Below are positions 43,430 through 58,000 of a stretch of DNA of 64,000 nucleotides, piece after piece. Positions within the stretch are counted from its first letter, which is position 1, and each line of letters opens with the position of its first letter. The position numbers and the translations under genes were made by a program. The notes under the pieces were generated by a model. It ran no database searches. It was not told the DNA's origin and worked only from the letters and a program-made list of their open reading frames with translations. The DNA comes from Bugula neritina (taxonomy: Eukaryota; Bryozoa; Gymnolaemata; Cheilostomatida; Bugulidae): positions 2,263,001 to 2,327,000 of the forward strand of contig OZ037769.1 of assembly GCA_964035545.1 (NCBI GenBank), in the 5' to 3' direction.

Positions 43430-46387
43430 TCACACTTCTTTATCTGTCTCAGTTACAATCTGGGGTTCTGTAGAACCTTTAAGAAAGTCTGCCAAAAGCT
43501 CATACAGCTTCACATAACTTGCCTGTAACATAAAAATGCTGCATAAATTTTACCTTGGAAGATTCTTTTCCCAGCCCATTAGATTATATTATAGTCACTA
43601 CATAATATTAGATGGAGAAAATTTAGATTTTTATCTTTATTTTCTTAACTCATTGGTTTATATTTCAATTACTATATTATAATATTATATAAGAAAAGTT
43701 TTAACAAAATGCTGTAATACAAGCATGTCACATATTACATATACATATATATACAAAATAACATATTGCTTACCAGTGTGGTGACAAACTGAGGGCGTCT
43801 GAGTCTGGCCATCAGAACTGTATTGTACAGATCAACTTCCTGTTCAGCTTTCATCTTCTCAATTGCATTGTGGGAACAGATGAACATTCCACACTTGGCA
43901 CCTCCATCACTACAAGTTACTTATCAGCTTACAAAAGTAATCGTACATGGTATGCATCAATTGTTTTAAGATACGAAAAAACAATAAAGGTTTGACCATG
44001 GTGGGAAACTTCTAATTTAGTGAAAATTGTCAAAAGGAAGTCAAATGGATTTAGGATTTTGAATAATAGTAAAAAGCATTTGGGCACACTTACCAGCTAA
44101 TTATGCAAGTTTTGTGTTTTGTTTGCTGCTGTCCTTCTGTTTGCTGCTGTACTGCTGTTTGTTGCTGTCCTTCTGTTTGCTGATGTACTCCCTCAAGCAT
44201 TGTCATACATTTCAACAATGCTTTATTAGGAAGAAAATCTGCCTCTTTCCAATTTGTTATTAGAAACACTTGAACTGTTTTGACCTGAAAGAAAACAAAA
44301 CTGTAAACTAAAACTTTATATAATAATCAATGAGCGTTATGAATAAGTAAAGCTGTTGTATAACAACTTGTGTACAGATAAAAGTATAACATATTTCACT
44401 TTTCAAGATGCTATTGTAGTTTAGCACTCTAACTTTAATGTAATACTTATACCACTTCACTTTTCTTCAATTGTAGATCTATGAGGATTGTCTGCTCATT
44501 AGATTTGGTACAGAGTCTTTCAATGACAAAGTCTCCCAGGGTTAGAGAAGATTCACTGTCAGAGGCTGGATAAAATCGTTCTCTGCTCTGAAAATATCAG
44601 CAAAAAAGTAAACAATATTTTTATTCTCTTTATCCAACTGCTATTGCAAAAAATAAATAACATTAAATGTTGATAAGTTGTTATTTTTAGATCTAATGTA
44701 GTTTGAATTCTTATTATTTACCATAAATTAAACTGCTTTGAAGTCAACTGGGTAGAGAATTTGCTCAACGAATTACACAGGTTTACCATATATTTAGATC
44801 CTATAATCTGGAACATGCCAGTTACCAAATGAAATGCTAAGTATGCTAACAAATACCATGTTATCAAATTGAATATGCCAAAATAGATATATAAGCTGTT
44901 TTTGAGTAAAAGCTATTGCACAACATGCACAACATGTAATGTAGCAATGACTTTGTTTCTGAAGTTATTAAGATTAGCCGCAACATAGTTTATTTAAAAA
45001 GTGTTGCCAACTACAGTTCATAGCGAGTTGGTCTATCTCACTTTCCATAAATATCTAGAATTCAGCACCTTTTAATTAAGTTGTTATTGTTTCCAAATGT
45101 TATAAATGCAATTTCAACTTATTATAGATGTATGTCTCTTAATAAATGGGTATTTAGAACAAAATAACTTTAATAAATTTATGAAGAATAAACATCATAG
45201 TGCATTAGCAGTCATATAAATGTCACTTTATGTTTTTAACTAATCAGTACATACACCAGAGAGATCTAGCTGTACAATCACAGATACTCCATGTTCATCT
45301 ATCATTCGCCAGAAGTCAGTCCTGGCGTTCACCAGAGGTAGCTGAGTGGCAATAAACTGATTCTTCTTTCTGTAACTCTGTAAAATTTTATAATGATAAA
45401 TGATGTAAAGAATTGAATGAGGAGCATGTGATGTGTTTTCTGAAGTATAAAGAAAAATAGATTACTGCACGTGAATGAAAAGATGCATATAAAGCATATA
45501 CATGTAAAAGGAAAAGCAATATTGATAAATAATAGCTGCTGTAACTATTCTGCTATATCATTCATGCTGACAACTATTATAAAAAAGGCATACAAAGCAT
45601 AAAAACAAATAATTGGAAACACATTTAAGCTGCAATATTCTTTTCTATTTCACTCAAATTATTTTTTGTTATTTATATAATGTTTATTGGATGCACACGT
45701 TACATATAAATGGGATAAATTGACACAATGTTTTCAGTTGAATCAACTACCTACGTTTACAAACACAGCATTGATGTAACCACTGCCTGAAGATATCAAT
45801 GGTCTCAATGATCTCCCAGTTGTGCCTGAAACAAAACAATAAGATACTAGACGCTATAGCTGAGGTTGTTCAAATTACAAACTTAAATATTATAATCCAA
45901 ATATTAGCTGGGCGATACCAGTTATAACAGTTATGTTACTCAAATGCTGTTTTGCTCAAATTACTTTGTTGTTTCTGCCAATGCTGCAAAACTAGATGCT
46001 ATAGTTTTGAAGCATGAAATAAAATATTGTTTTCAAATCTGCATCAACAACTTGGGACATTACAGTACCCAACAGAACCATTTGGTTCTTTTTGTTCTTG
46101 TTAGATGATAAACTTTTGAAAATCATAAATTATGATACCGAAGTATAGTATAATTTAATTTACCAACAGAAAAAATCAACAAAATAACAAATTATAACTT
46201 AAAGTACATAGTTTTAACAAAAGCATTTTTATTAAAATTCAAGTGCTGCACACGTAATACAAACGTTACTAAGCGCTAGACTGGCTGATGGTGGTAGTAA
46301 GTCAGTACCCTTACCTTTATCCATGTCTTCTTTCATTTCTCCTTTATCTGCATCCAACGTATGCTTCTTCACAAGTTCCTCAATTTG
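43430..46387 (-). other. gene 3 linker, degenerate D2 and tail
   Basis: Exons 46315-46387, 45755-45825, 45255-45377, 44453-44587, 44094-44284, 43774-43909 and 43430-43522. D2 features: YINAVFVN, NQFIATQLPLVNARTDFWRM, GVSVIVQLDLSG and ERFYPASDS. The WPD region is replaced by TNWKEADF, and a Gln-rich stretch with repeated QQTEGQQQ follows. The P-loop reads ISCDGGAKCG: Ser replaces the catalytic Cys (about 1408) and Lys replaces the Arg (about 1414). The KNRY-type start of a PTP domain is missing. D2 is therefore a pseudophosphatase, probably regulatory or a binding module. Confidence 0.8.
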
Positions 46388-48941
46388 CTAAGAATAGTTA
46401 AAACACATTTGAAATCGGTTCTATGCAGTTTATTTTAAACACCGCACATTATAATAATGCAAAGGAATAAGAATTAAAACTCTTACCTGAAACTCTTCCA
46501 CAACCTTCCCAGCCATGCTAAGATACTCTGTGTTGTCTGGTGAGGTGAGACCTGCCACTTTTCTGTCTAGCTCAATAGGAGTGCAGATGTATTTAGACGT
46601 TGTCAGGACTTCATTGACAACATGATGAAGAAATATATATTCCTCCTAAAACACCCACTCTTTTTTATATTATGTTCATAAGCAATACATTCACCTCAGA
46701 TAATTACTATTGTAGAATCAATGTACCGGATAATAACTGTGTATTTTGTCAATTTAATTTTTTTGGCTTGCATCGCTGTTTTTAATATCAAATGAGAGTT
46801 CGAGTTTAATATATTTCTTGATTAAAGTTTTTTAATAAAGCTGATGATTGCTTTTATTATAGGTACGCTATTACTTCTATTTAGCTATTATATCTTACAG
46901 TATAATTAATTACCTCTGTCTGAATTATATGTAGCCGGCATTCTTTCATCAATGTTACACATTTGTAGAAATCAATGTGTTGATGGAAGTGTGCTTGATC
47001 TAGTAGATTACTCATGGCTATAAATATGCCTGTTCTCCCAACACCTGTGCTGCAATACAGACACATGTGTATAATGGTGACAAAATATTTGGTAATAAAA
47101 GTTCATAAATCCTACGTTTTTTTTTCTAAGCTTTACCTGCAGTGAACGAGAAGGGGTCCATCTATTCTGTAAGTCTCAGTCTTGATCTTCTTGTAGAAGG
47201 AGATGAAAGGACTCATAGTATCTGGTACACCGTGATCTGGCCAGGCCGTGTAGTGGTACTGTCTAACTCTTCTCTTCTCACCATTCTGAAGTAAATTCAA
47301 TGTAGAGAGAAAATTTTTAAATTATTACAATTACAAATAAAAGCGCATTGTGTATAATCATATGATCTGTTTTTAAACATTTTTTATTTATTCAAACAAA
47401 AATTGCAAAGAAATTGTTATTTATTTATTTTTCATTTGTTTAACTTTTCTAACTTTTTAAATTTTTTTTTTGAACGAAAAATCTGGGTACCCAGACTACT
47501 CAAGGGGTGGAGGGTTATGAAAGAAATTGTTAATTGAAGTTTCACTGCAAGCATGGCATACTTGCACATGAAGTGCAACATTTTTTCAAAAGTCTGCATA
47601 CTGATGAGAAAATCAACTGTCACAGTTTACCTTTGTTACTTCAAACACTCTAACCACGTAGTCAGTCCACTCTTCATAGGATACGTAGCATACTGTGATG
47701 TCATCATAACTAGACTCTGCTGTGAGGTTCTGTGGCCAATACTGCTCACATTTCACCTGTAAGTTGGTAAGCAATTCTTTCAAGTCAATACTTTATAATG
47801 CTTTTTGAATTTGTATCAGATAATCAGCCATCTAGACAAGCAGATGTATAAAATGTTTTATTTTAATAATTGCATGTACATAATTTTCTCACATGTGTTT
47901 TATAGTCACTATCTATATGTGAGAAATTCTTAACAATCATATTACTCTAAATTGGACTGAGGACTAATTATTTCTCAAGTAAGCCTAGGGCCACAGGGTG
48001 TGTATTTTCGCATGCGAAAATTGAAATCACAAGTAGCAAAGATGTCCACTGTACGCGTTGAGAAGACATTCGCACTTGTCGATCAGCATTCCCAACGCAA
48101 GTGCAAATCGTCTCTGTCGTCGTCACCTGGTAGTTATTCAGCAAGCCCAATTTCTTCATTTTAGTGCTACATGCCAGTAAATTGCGTTTTATTGAAAGCG
48201 AGTGCGATTTAAAAATGAAAGCTTTATTTATCATGCATCACTGACGCTACAGTGGACACCTTTGCTACTTGTGATTTCAATTTTCGCATGTGAAAATACG
48301 CACCGTGTGGCCCTAGGCTAACAAAGGGGTAGTTATAATGACTGAATGCTCTTCTTTACATCACTCCAGTGTTTGAACTCCAGCTACTGTCCTCGTGTTT
48401 ACTGGGCCAGTGCTCTAACCTCTAGACCACAGCTGCTCCTTTGTAAATTGAACATACATATGTACTATTTTAGAATTTAGATAAATGAATAAATAATAAT
48501 ATTCACCTTTCCTCTTTCAATGATATTTGTTATCATAACAATAGCCTCAACTCCCTGCTGCCAAATCATCAGCCAAAAGTCATCTACAGTATTCTCCATT
48601 GGACCTGTAATATATTTATATGTTTAGAACAAAACTTTAACGTTTCATGATTTGTAAAAAAAATTTTTTGCTGTCTTTATTGCATTTTCTTGTCAAATTT
48701 TACAAAAGAAAAGTATAAAGCTAATCCACACGCAGACACACTCGCAGACACACGTATATACATGTGTTTATTTATGTGTGCGTGTATAAAATTGTGTATA
48801 ATTTACCAGTAAAAAAGTTCAATGCAGTGCAGAGCAAAATGAATAAAAGTGATGAGCGATAAAATTTGATTTAAAAGACCTCATTACTATTCGTTTCATG
48901 TGCATTATACATACGCAATATAAAAGCAAGATGAAATGTTA

Positions 48942-49008
<67 letters not shown>

Positions 49009-52000
49009 CTGAATTTTAATACAATGTATTATCTACCATAAACCTACCTTGTGTTGCAATAAACAGGCTGGTCGTTTTGAGAAAGAATTTCTGAAAAAAG
49101 AAAATAAATGTTAGACAAATTATTGTTGCAATTTTTTTTATTTTAAGCAACAGATCAGTGATACTGGTTTATATTTTTTATAAAAGTTACAATTTTATAA
49201 TGTTTTGCCTAACTTTCAATATTATACTAACTTCAATATTATACTAACTTCAATATTATACTAACTTCAATATCACATTTACTTCAATATTACACTTACT
49301 TTAATATATCATACTTACTTCAATGTATGTAGCATTAATGTAGTCAGAGTGCTCAGAAGTTTGTCTTTGAAGTTTTACTCTCGTCTCATTAGCTGAAAAT
49401 AGTTAATAATTAGAGGTGTGTGTAATGACTCATAAACCATACAGAGGCAGCAGACAAAACTTCAAGAGAAACAACCTGTGTCTTACGCACCTCAAAGTTT
49501 TCCACATAATTTTGAAATTTTACCTGATATAATTTAAACTACCAAAACCAGTACTATAAAGTGTGTTTTAATGGTAGCATCATAAATTTGTTTTCATTAG
49601 CATTTTGAAAGTTAACAACTATTAATTAGCTATCCGGATTGTTTTAATTATCAATAAAACTGAAGTGAAACAACACAAACTACTGAAAAACACTGCATTT
49701 ACCTGGATAAACACCTCTGTATCTGTTCTTGCTTTTATTAGAAGGAAGTTCAGCAACTGACATCACCGGCTGAGGCAGGTTACCAAAACTCTAAAACTCA
49801 GACATAATTTTACTGAAAGCATCTAGTCTTATCTGTATATTGCATATTGTATATTGTATATTGTACATTGTATATTGCATATTGTATATTGTATATTGCA
49901 TATTGTATATATTGTATATTGTATATTGTATATATTGTATATTGCTGTATATTGGGAATTGTAATGAGATGACATGATTTGTTAAACTAATCTTTAAAAA
50001 TTTATTTTAATCTAATGCAGTCTTTGAGTACCTCAAATTGTTTCCTGATAAACTTGTCATCCTTTATGTACTCTTGTAGTTTGATAGTAGGAATTGAGGT
50101 CAGCTCCACTTCATCATAGGATGTTTTATTTTTAGCTGCTTCAGTAGAGCATTCTGGGATAGTGGCATACGCTGCTTCTAAATAATAAAAAAACATTTTG
50201 TTAGTTTTAAGCTTTAATTAATTTTTGCTTTTAATTATTACTTCAAAGATTTCATACAACTTTTTACATTACATATAAGATTTATACTAAAATTATTAGG
50301 TAATTTTCATTATAAGTTACAAAGGTGTTAAATGTATAATTTAAGCAAATATTTTGCTTTATAGATATAAACTGCTTGTCTGACTTTTTTCTCTTCAAAT
50401 GTTAAGCCAGATAAATAGCCGTGTAAACTTGTGCAAACAATTGTATTCTATTAAACTTTTGTGAAGTATTGTGAATAAACATTTATATAAGAGAAAAGTA
50501 TGCTTTCAGCCAGTTGTTTCTATGAATTCATTAAATCATGCAACAGCAATTTGCTGACAGTTGTTCCATCAGAAAACATTGAATAAGCTGAATAAAATTA
50601 TGAAAAATTCTATTTTATAAGTATACATGCATCATGCAAGGATGGTGTAAACTATAAAGGTTTTATACTTTGTTTTGAACTTAATACAAATTTTGATACG
50701 CAACAGTTCAAAATAGTACCATACCATTTAGCTGTTTAGATCTTTCAGAAAGTTCCAGAGCTTGGTATTCATTTGGTCTATTTGCAGACGCAGACTCCTT
50801 TTTAGTTTTGTTTGCAGAAATGTTTCTAAAAAAAAGAATATTAACAAAATTATTTCAATTCCTATATAGGATAACTATAAACAAATGTATAAAAACAATA
50901 CCTACGCTCTGTAATAAAATAGCTGCAATAGATCATGATGCTTAAGATATATAAATAGTTATGACTTGTACATGAATAGGGCAGTTTCAAAAAGGAAAAC
51001 CGTCAACTAAGCCTTTATAAACTAATCTAAGTCAGCCATTATACATTTGCATACTTTAAAAAACCTGTTTTAAAACTTAAAAATTCTGACGCAGAATGTC
51101 CCAATATTATATGATCTACTATTTTCTCAGAGCTAATTCTATTAAACCAACTGCTATATATATCCACTGTTTTAATAAATATATTATATTTTTTTCTTTT
51201 TAATCTCTTCTGATTTTTTGCTCAAAATTAGTTTAAAAGAGTTAGAAGTTTTAATAAAAGATAGTGAAGAACTTTGCTTTATAGTGAAAATGTTATACGA
51301 ACATTATTAGCACACCTATATTAAAATTAATTTCAAGAAAAGAAAACTGAAAACAGTATATATTAAAACAGTAATTTAGATTTCTTTTTATTAATAGAAT
51401 TATAATAAGTTTACCTACCGCCTTCTCTTAATCAGCACCACAAGAAGTACAACTCCAACTAACAGGACAAAAGCAGAGACAGCTATAGCAACTATACAAC
51501 TTAGACCACATACTGGATCTGTAAGTAAATAGTATAAACATTATATTTAAATTATATTTTGAGCAATAAAATATCAACAACTTGTACTTTTTCAACCCAT
51601 AAATGTTGATGTTTATTGAAGTATTTGTGAATATTACGTTGTATTACTCATACATCACATTACATTACAGCTTTCAGAATGTTGACATTAAAAAGATAAC
51701 GCTGTTCTTACCTAAACGAACTGTGATTGCATCGTTATAATACTCAACCAGTACAAAGCCATCCTGTGGTAATTCAAAATAAGATTAACTAGCGGCAGAT
51801 CAAAAAACAACGGTAACAGTTTTTATCAGTTCTATTACTCAAAAAAACTGATTTTGAACACCATATAAGGAAGTCATAGCATTATTTTAAGAGAAATATT
51901 TTTTCAAATGCAATTATTGTTTTGTGTCGAAATGCAGCAGCTTTCATCTAAAAAAGACATTGCTCTTTTTTATCAAAAGCTAGTTATGAAATAAAGGTTA

Positions 52001-55000
52001 ATTTTTTGACAATTTAATAATAATTTTATGACTCTGTTCAAACTGTAATCAACCAACCTTTAGGTTTGATGCATTGAATAATTAAGTTACATATCTACTA
52101 TAATTAGTAATACTATAGCTGGTGGAAAGATATGATAAAATGACATGAAACAATGTTTATAATGCATTTAGTAGCATAACCAACTAGATAAATATCTCAG
52201 TACCTCCATCTGTACTGTAACAGCCTGGTATATCTTATAGTCTTGGTTTGGTTCCAGTGGTGCATTATAATAGTCTTGATATGTCTTTCCATCTCCAACT
52301 CTGAAGTCATACCCATCACTATCTACTAGAGAACTGTCAATCTCTGCTGTTATGTAACAATCTGGGTCAAGGTCACATTCTGGTGGTAGTTGGACAGATG
52401 ATCTTTTCTTTCTCTTACTTGTTGATGTCTCTTTTTGGACAACAAACACGTAGGAACTGGAATAATGAAGTAGAGGTAATAAGCAGCTGTGCATTATATA
52501 TACCAACAAACAGGTACAAGCTGAAATAACAATATAATAATATATGCCTGCATGTTTGTGTGCATAATATATTATATTGATAAAGCATTGATTAACTCAC
52601 TCTGGTTTCCTGTTGTCCAGTGTAACTTGAGGGACAGTAATTATAAAAGACTTTCCCTTATTCTTAGAATGCTTTAGCTCTGCTTTGTCTCTCTGTCTCA
52701 CTAAAGTTTAGTACAGATTTTATAGTTGACACTGAATATGTTACATCACTATATTCAGCTGTTTATTTGTAACTTGTTAGGAGTAAGTTAATTTATAGCT
52801 GATCTACTTAATACTTGAAACATACCTGCTATTTTAGTGTATCCTGTTTGTGAAGTCACTGGACTCTCTCCAGCACTGTTTATAGCCTTAGCACTGCAAT
52901 TCACTTTCTCAGCTGATCTGAATTCACACAGGCTAACTGGTTGTTTATCTGTTGCTAGGATACTTTGATAGATTCCTTCTTCTGTGTTGGCATAGTAACA
53001 AATGTACTAAAACATAAGTTTGGAAAATCGCAACAAAAGATTAAGTTTACAATAAAGCTGGTACTTTTATAAGTGACAACCATTTATTTCTCAAAGGCAA
53101 CTTTAATCTAAAGTAAATATAATTTTGTGTTTGTCCTACTCAACTTCCTACTCAACTTTTTCTGAACAGCAAATTATACATATGTAATAAAAGTTGACAC
53201 GTAGCATTAAGACCTAAAGTAGATATGATTTGATAGTTCAAGGTAGTCACAACATGCACATACATAACAAATGTTACAATTATTTTTATTTGCACAACTT
53301 TAAAAGCAACAAATGAGTTATTTCACCTGATACTCAGTGATGATGCCATTGGGTTGAGTTGGATCTTGAATAGTCAGATGAGCACAGCTCGTGTTAAAGT
53401 CTATAGAGAGACTTGGTCCATCATCTGGAGCTGCAAGTATATTGCATTGTTTTTACTACCCTACATTTTATAATATTCATTATACTTTATTCTAGTCTTC
53501 AAAAATTAACTAGTTGATTAGCTTAAAAATGATGGAGCTCAAAAAATAAGCTGCCTATTGCAAAAAATACATGCATCTGTAAAAAGATTTCCTGCATTAT
53601 TCATTTAGTTCATACTAAATTTAAATTTAATAATTTTGAAAATTACTTTAAAATTTTTTCAAAAATGTACTCAATATTCACATACCCAGCTCAGGTGTGG
53701 TGATGTAGCGAGGTTCTGCAGAAGATTGATTGAGGGCGTTGTTCACAGCTATCAGTATAATAGTGTAGTTAGTGTATGGATCTAAGTCTTCTAGAACTTT
53801 CTCTCTGGTCTCCTCAACTGAATATCTCTTATAGAAGATCTGTTGGTCATTGAGTTTTATAGTCAGATCATAGTGGGAGATGGAAGCACAGGCTGGGTAT
53901 GATTCCTAAAATTACAAATAATTACACTGTTACATATTAATTACTAACCAGCACTGTACTTATAGTGCCACTAAATAGAATATTTTGAAAATATGGTAAA
54001 GCTAGTAATTGCAATTCTTTAATAGTTGTTAAAAATGTTTGATCATTTGCAAGAAACTCAAATGAGCAAGTTTAGTGCTGGTCCCTACATAGGAATTTAG
54101 GTTTCAAATTTAAAATAGCTTCAGAATTTTTCTCTGTAAGTTAATTTTTGTTAGAGTACTTTGGTGTACAATCAGCTTTGAGTCTCCTTGCAAGCATGTA
54201 GCTTGTTAACACTATGTTTCAATGGTTTTCAACATACTTCCCAGGTTATCTTTAGCCTTATTCGCTCTCTTTCTATAGGTGTATGGGAAGATTCTACTAC
54301 GGAATATTCTGGAATAGATGGATCTGTAAAAGTAATAATAATAATAATAACATTCAATTCAATTTTAAAAGCATTTTAGAAGCTGGCTTTCTCACTATAT
54401 CTATATAATACAGTGCTTTAACTCTTACAGCAAATAATGATTTTTTAAAATTGTAAACCTATAAACTGTTATATATGATTAAATTTATATTTAAACGCAA
54501 AAGGCGTTTTAAATACCAATTCAAGATAACCATTGTAATACAACAAATGGTAAATTTTTTTATATTATATGCCAATTTTTAATACATGCAGGCATCAGTT
54601 GTTTAGTATATCATGGAAGAAATAGAAATCTGACCTGAAGTGTAATATTTTATATTTAAAGTGATTAAGTTTCATGCAGGTTTGTTTCAATACACATTAA
54701 TTTTTTCTAAACAAGGTGTACCTATAGTCTTAGCTCTCAAATGCAACCGTTTAAGAAAAGTATGCACAAGTTGAGTTTTTTATTTTTTCATTTTAATAAT
54801 GTTACAGACAATGAATTGCTTCACTTAAGCCACAAAACCATATATTGAGTGTTTATTTATAAGTATTAGTTTTGTAAGTTTGGAGATTAAGATTTCGTCT
54901 TGCATGATAGTGCAGATCGTAAGATGTAATTCTTAAATGTAAATATAATAATAAAATAATTATAGTGAAAGCCCTTCATTAACATTGAACATGTTATGGT

Positions 55001-58000
55001 TTACTGTGGTATTCTTTATTTTAGATTGAAAAGTTAATAATTTATTAGGTATATTTTAGGACTGAAAAAATGATTTATTTACAATTTGAAATAACTAAAA
55101 TATATTCACTTTGCTTTTTTTAATAAAAAGCATATAATTCCCAAGTTTACTTTTTTGCAGCCAAACCTTTGATCAGATTAAGTTGAACTGTTTCATCATT
55201 TATTATTGTGCTAATGTATAATATGAATTTATTATGCTTCTTTCACTCAACTCACCAGCACAATCTGTTGTCACACTGTCTGTAGATATCTCACTATCTC
55301 TATTCCCTTGGGAGTTACTCTCTCTTCTAGCTCTAATATTACATATTACCAGTTCATGTGGCTTATATCCGCAGAGTTCCTTGTTGTCAGGAAAAGTCAT
55401 CCATATCTGGCTGTTGCACCTTACCTGACAATTGAACAAAGAAATGCATAATTAGTACATTTCATTGTGTGAAATATGAATGCATGTTATCAATTTGATT
55501 TACAATTCATATCCCCAACATCTACTGCTGACAGTTCTGAGTACCTGATATACTAGCCCACTTTCTGGTCCATTAGGATAGAGTACAGGATCATAACTCA
55601 GACTAACACAGTATGGAGATACAGCTGTTAGTTTAAAGTTTCCTGGTGCTACTTGAGGAGCTGTTGATATAATATACATAGAAGTACAAAGTCAACCCTA
55701 AATTAAGAAATACTCACAGGGCATGTAATAGAAATTTTTATAAATGTTATATATAGAGAATAGATATACTGATTTTTTAATAAAAGGGTTTTTTATAAAC
55801 ACAGATTTCCTTTTACCTAATTACAAGTAAACTGATTTTACATCATTCAATAATTTTTAAAATATTTAACTTGATATATCACTTTCAATCAACCATCTGT
55901 TTATTTTTAAAAAGCTAAATAGGCTACTTATTCTTACGTAATCCAATTGATACTTCCAGAGATTTGGTTACAGGTGAAGACAAGTCTCCATCTTTGTTTT
56001 TGATTTGTACTTTAACTGTGATTGTATCTTCACTGTCTCCATATACAGTGTAACTCTCTTGATTATAATTATTAACTACTTTTGATTCTGTGGTTGAGTC
56101 TATTTCTACTCTGTATGGATTTGAAGGATGAACACAGGATGTGTAAGTTGAAGGAACCTACAATCAACATATAAAACTCAAGAAGTTATTAACACCTAAT
56201 AGTAATTATAACTGCGACTTCCATTATTACAACAAACAGCTAACTAGTTGCACAAAACCTTACTGTCCTACAAAGTAAACAATCTAAAATAACAACTAGA
56301 CGAAGATCTTGAAATCAAGTGTTATTTTGTATCTTTTTTATGTTTAAGAAACAACTTAATTTACCTATTTCTTTCAAAACAGTATGATAAAAGCAATTCT
56401 TATAATAATTCATTGGCTATATAGCATGCATACATAAAAGCTGTTATTTTCAATTGACTAAAAGGTTTTGCTACTCTATTGAGTTATGTGCAACATTTAG
56501 ACTCTTCAGCAATAATACTTTTTTACCTTCCAAGAGACAGAGTACTGGTAGCGCCATCTTCCTCCATTTTGTACTTTACTTCCTGTACTGAATGTGACAT
56601 CAACAGGTTGAGCCACAAAAAGGTCTAGAAAAATATTAATTTTTTTGAAATAATAACCAAGTAAAATAACTAGCAGTAAGACAGGTTTATACTGAGATTC
56701 AAATATAGTTATTGCAAAATAAAAACACTGCACCTTAAACTTGCTTCAGTATTTATTTGACTCTTTCATCAAGATTATTTCACTGTCCAAAATTTCATGT
56801 TTCATTATTAATTGCAAAGTTGAATAAAAAGCTCTGCATGGTATACAATTTTTTAAAGGATGTTGCTTCTGTTTAAAAAGCAGATATAAACTAATCAACT
56901 TGCACTAAATAACAACTGCAATAACGAAACGTAAAAGACTTACCTAGGCACTCATGTACTTCAGTTTCAATGACATCATCAACTCTGACACTACACTGTA
57001 GACCTTCAGCTGGTGTCAGACCACACACAGTGACATAAGTATTACCTCCTGATGATCTCCAAGAAGAAGTTCCACATGAAAACTGAAAGTTAAAAGCAAC
57101 ATTTCAATTATAGTGATAATTTTTACGACAACAGTTCTATTGTGATAGAATTTTCAAGAGAATAAGTTTAGGACAAAAATACTTCAAAAATATATTTGTT
57201 GTAGTAGTAGCTGGTAATATTAATTCAATCATACAAATAATGACAAATAAACTCAAGATGATGATATAGATGATACTTCACAGCCAGCTTCCACACAAGA
57301 GTGAATATAATATTTAGCAAGTTATATAATCTGAAACTAATCAAATCAACACAACATAATATACTCATACCTGATAGTTAGCTTCTACATCTGTATATGG
57401 ATTATCCCAGTCAAGTCTCACACAATCAGATGATATCTGACTCAGTTTCAGGTTTCTTGGTTTAAAATCAGCTGGAGCTGTAAATAATTATAATTACTTT
57501 CAACATTAGCTTGAACTAACAATAAAGATAAATATAATTTATATAACTTTGAATATTAATTAGAATTAAATAAATATTAAGCAATGTTAAATATATTCAT
57601 AATAAGTAAAAATGTTTATTTTAAATGCTTAAGAATAATATTATATGTTGAAAGCAATAAATTATTTCTATTTTAGGTAGAATATATTTGAAAGTAAAAT
57701 AAGTGTTTGCATTCTGTGTGCAGATCAATGATAGCAACAAAAAATTGCCAATACAATTAGAGTTTATATAATTCTAAAAGTTTAATGATCCAACTTTCAA
57801 TTCATTTTTATATTCATTATACATTATAGCTTGATTAGATTTAATATAATTTTATTATATCCATTAAGTAATATGAATGTTTCAAATTATTTATATATGT
57901 GTTATATATATCTTTCTAGGGTAAAAGACTAAAATTGGTTGACTTTGTGTATCAACATACAATGGCTCTAATTAAAATGTTAGGCTATTGATAGTTTTTT

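Larger units (their letters stand above)
46487..50825 (-). other. gene 3 PTP domain D1
   Basis: Exons 50725-50825, 50032-50177, 49703-49790, 49319-49392, 49048-49090, 48507-48604, 47631-47756, 47137-47285, 46914-47049 and 46487-46645. It carries [49 protein letters not shown] joined to [10 protein letters not shown] (catalytic Cys near residue 1112) and IIQTE followed by EEYIFLH. The key catalytic residues are present. The exon structure is identical to gene 2, and some exons and neighbouring intron bases are nearly identical, suggesting recent duplication or gene conversion. Confidence 0.87.

Noticed and set aside
54238-54379. Plus-strand frame at 54188-54379
   Set aside because: It is the shadow of the real minus-strand FN3 exon 54238-54323.
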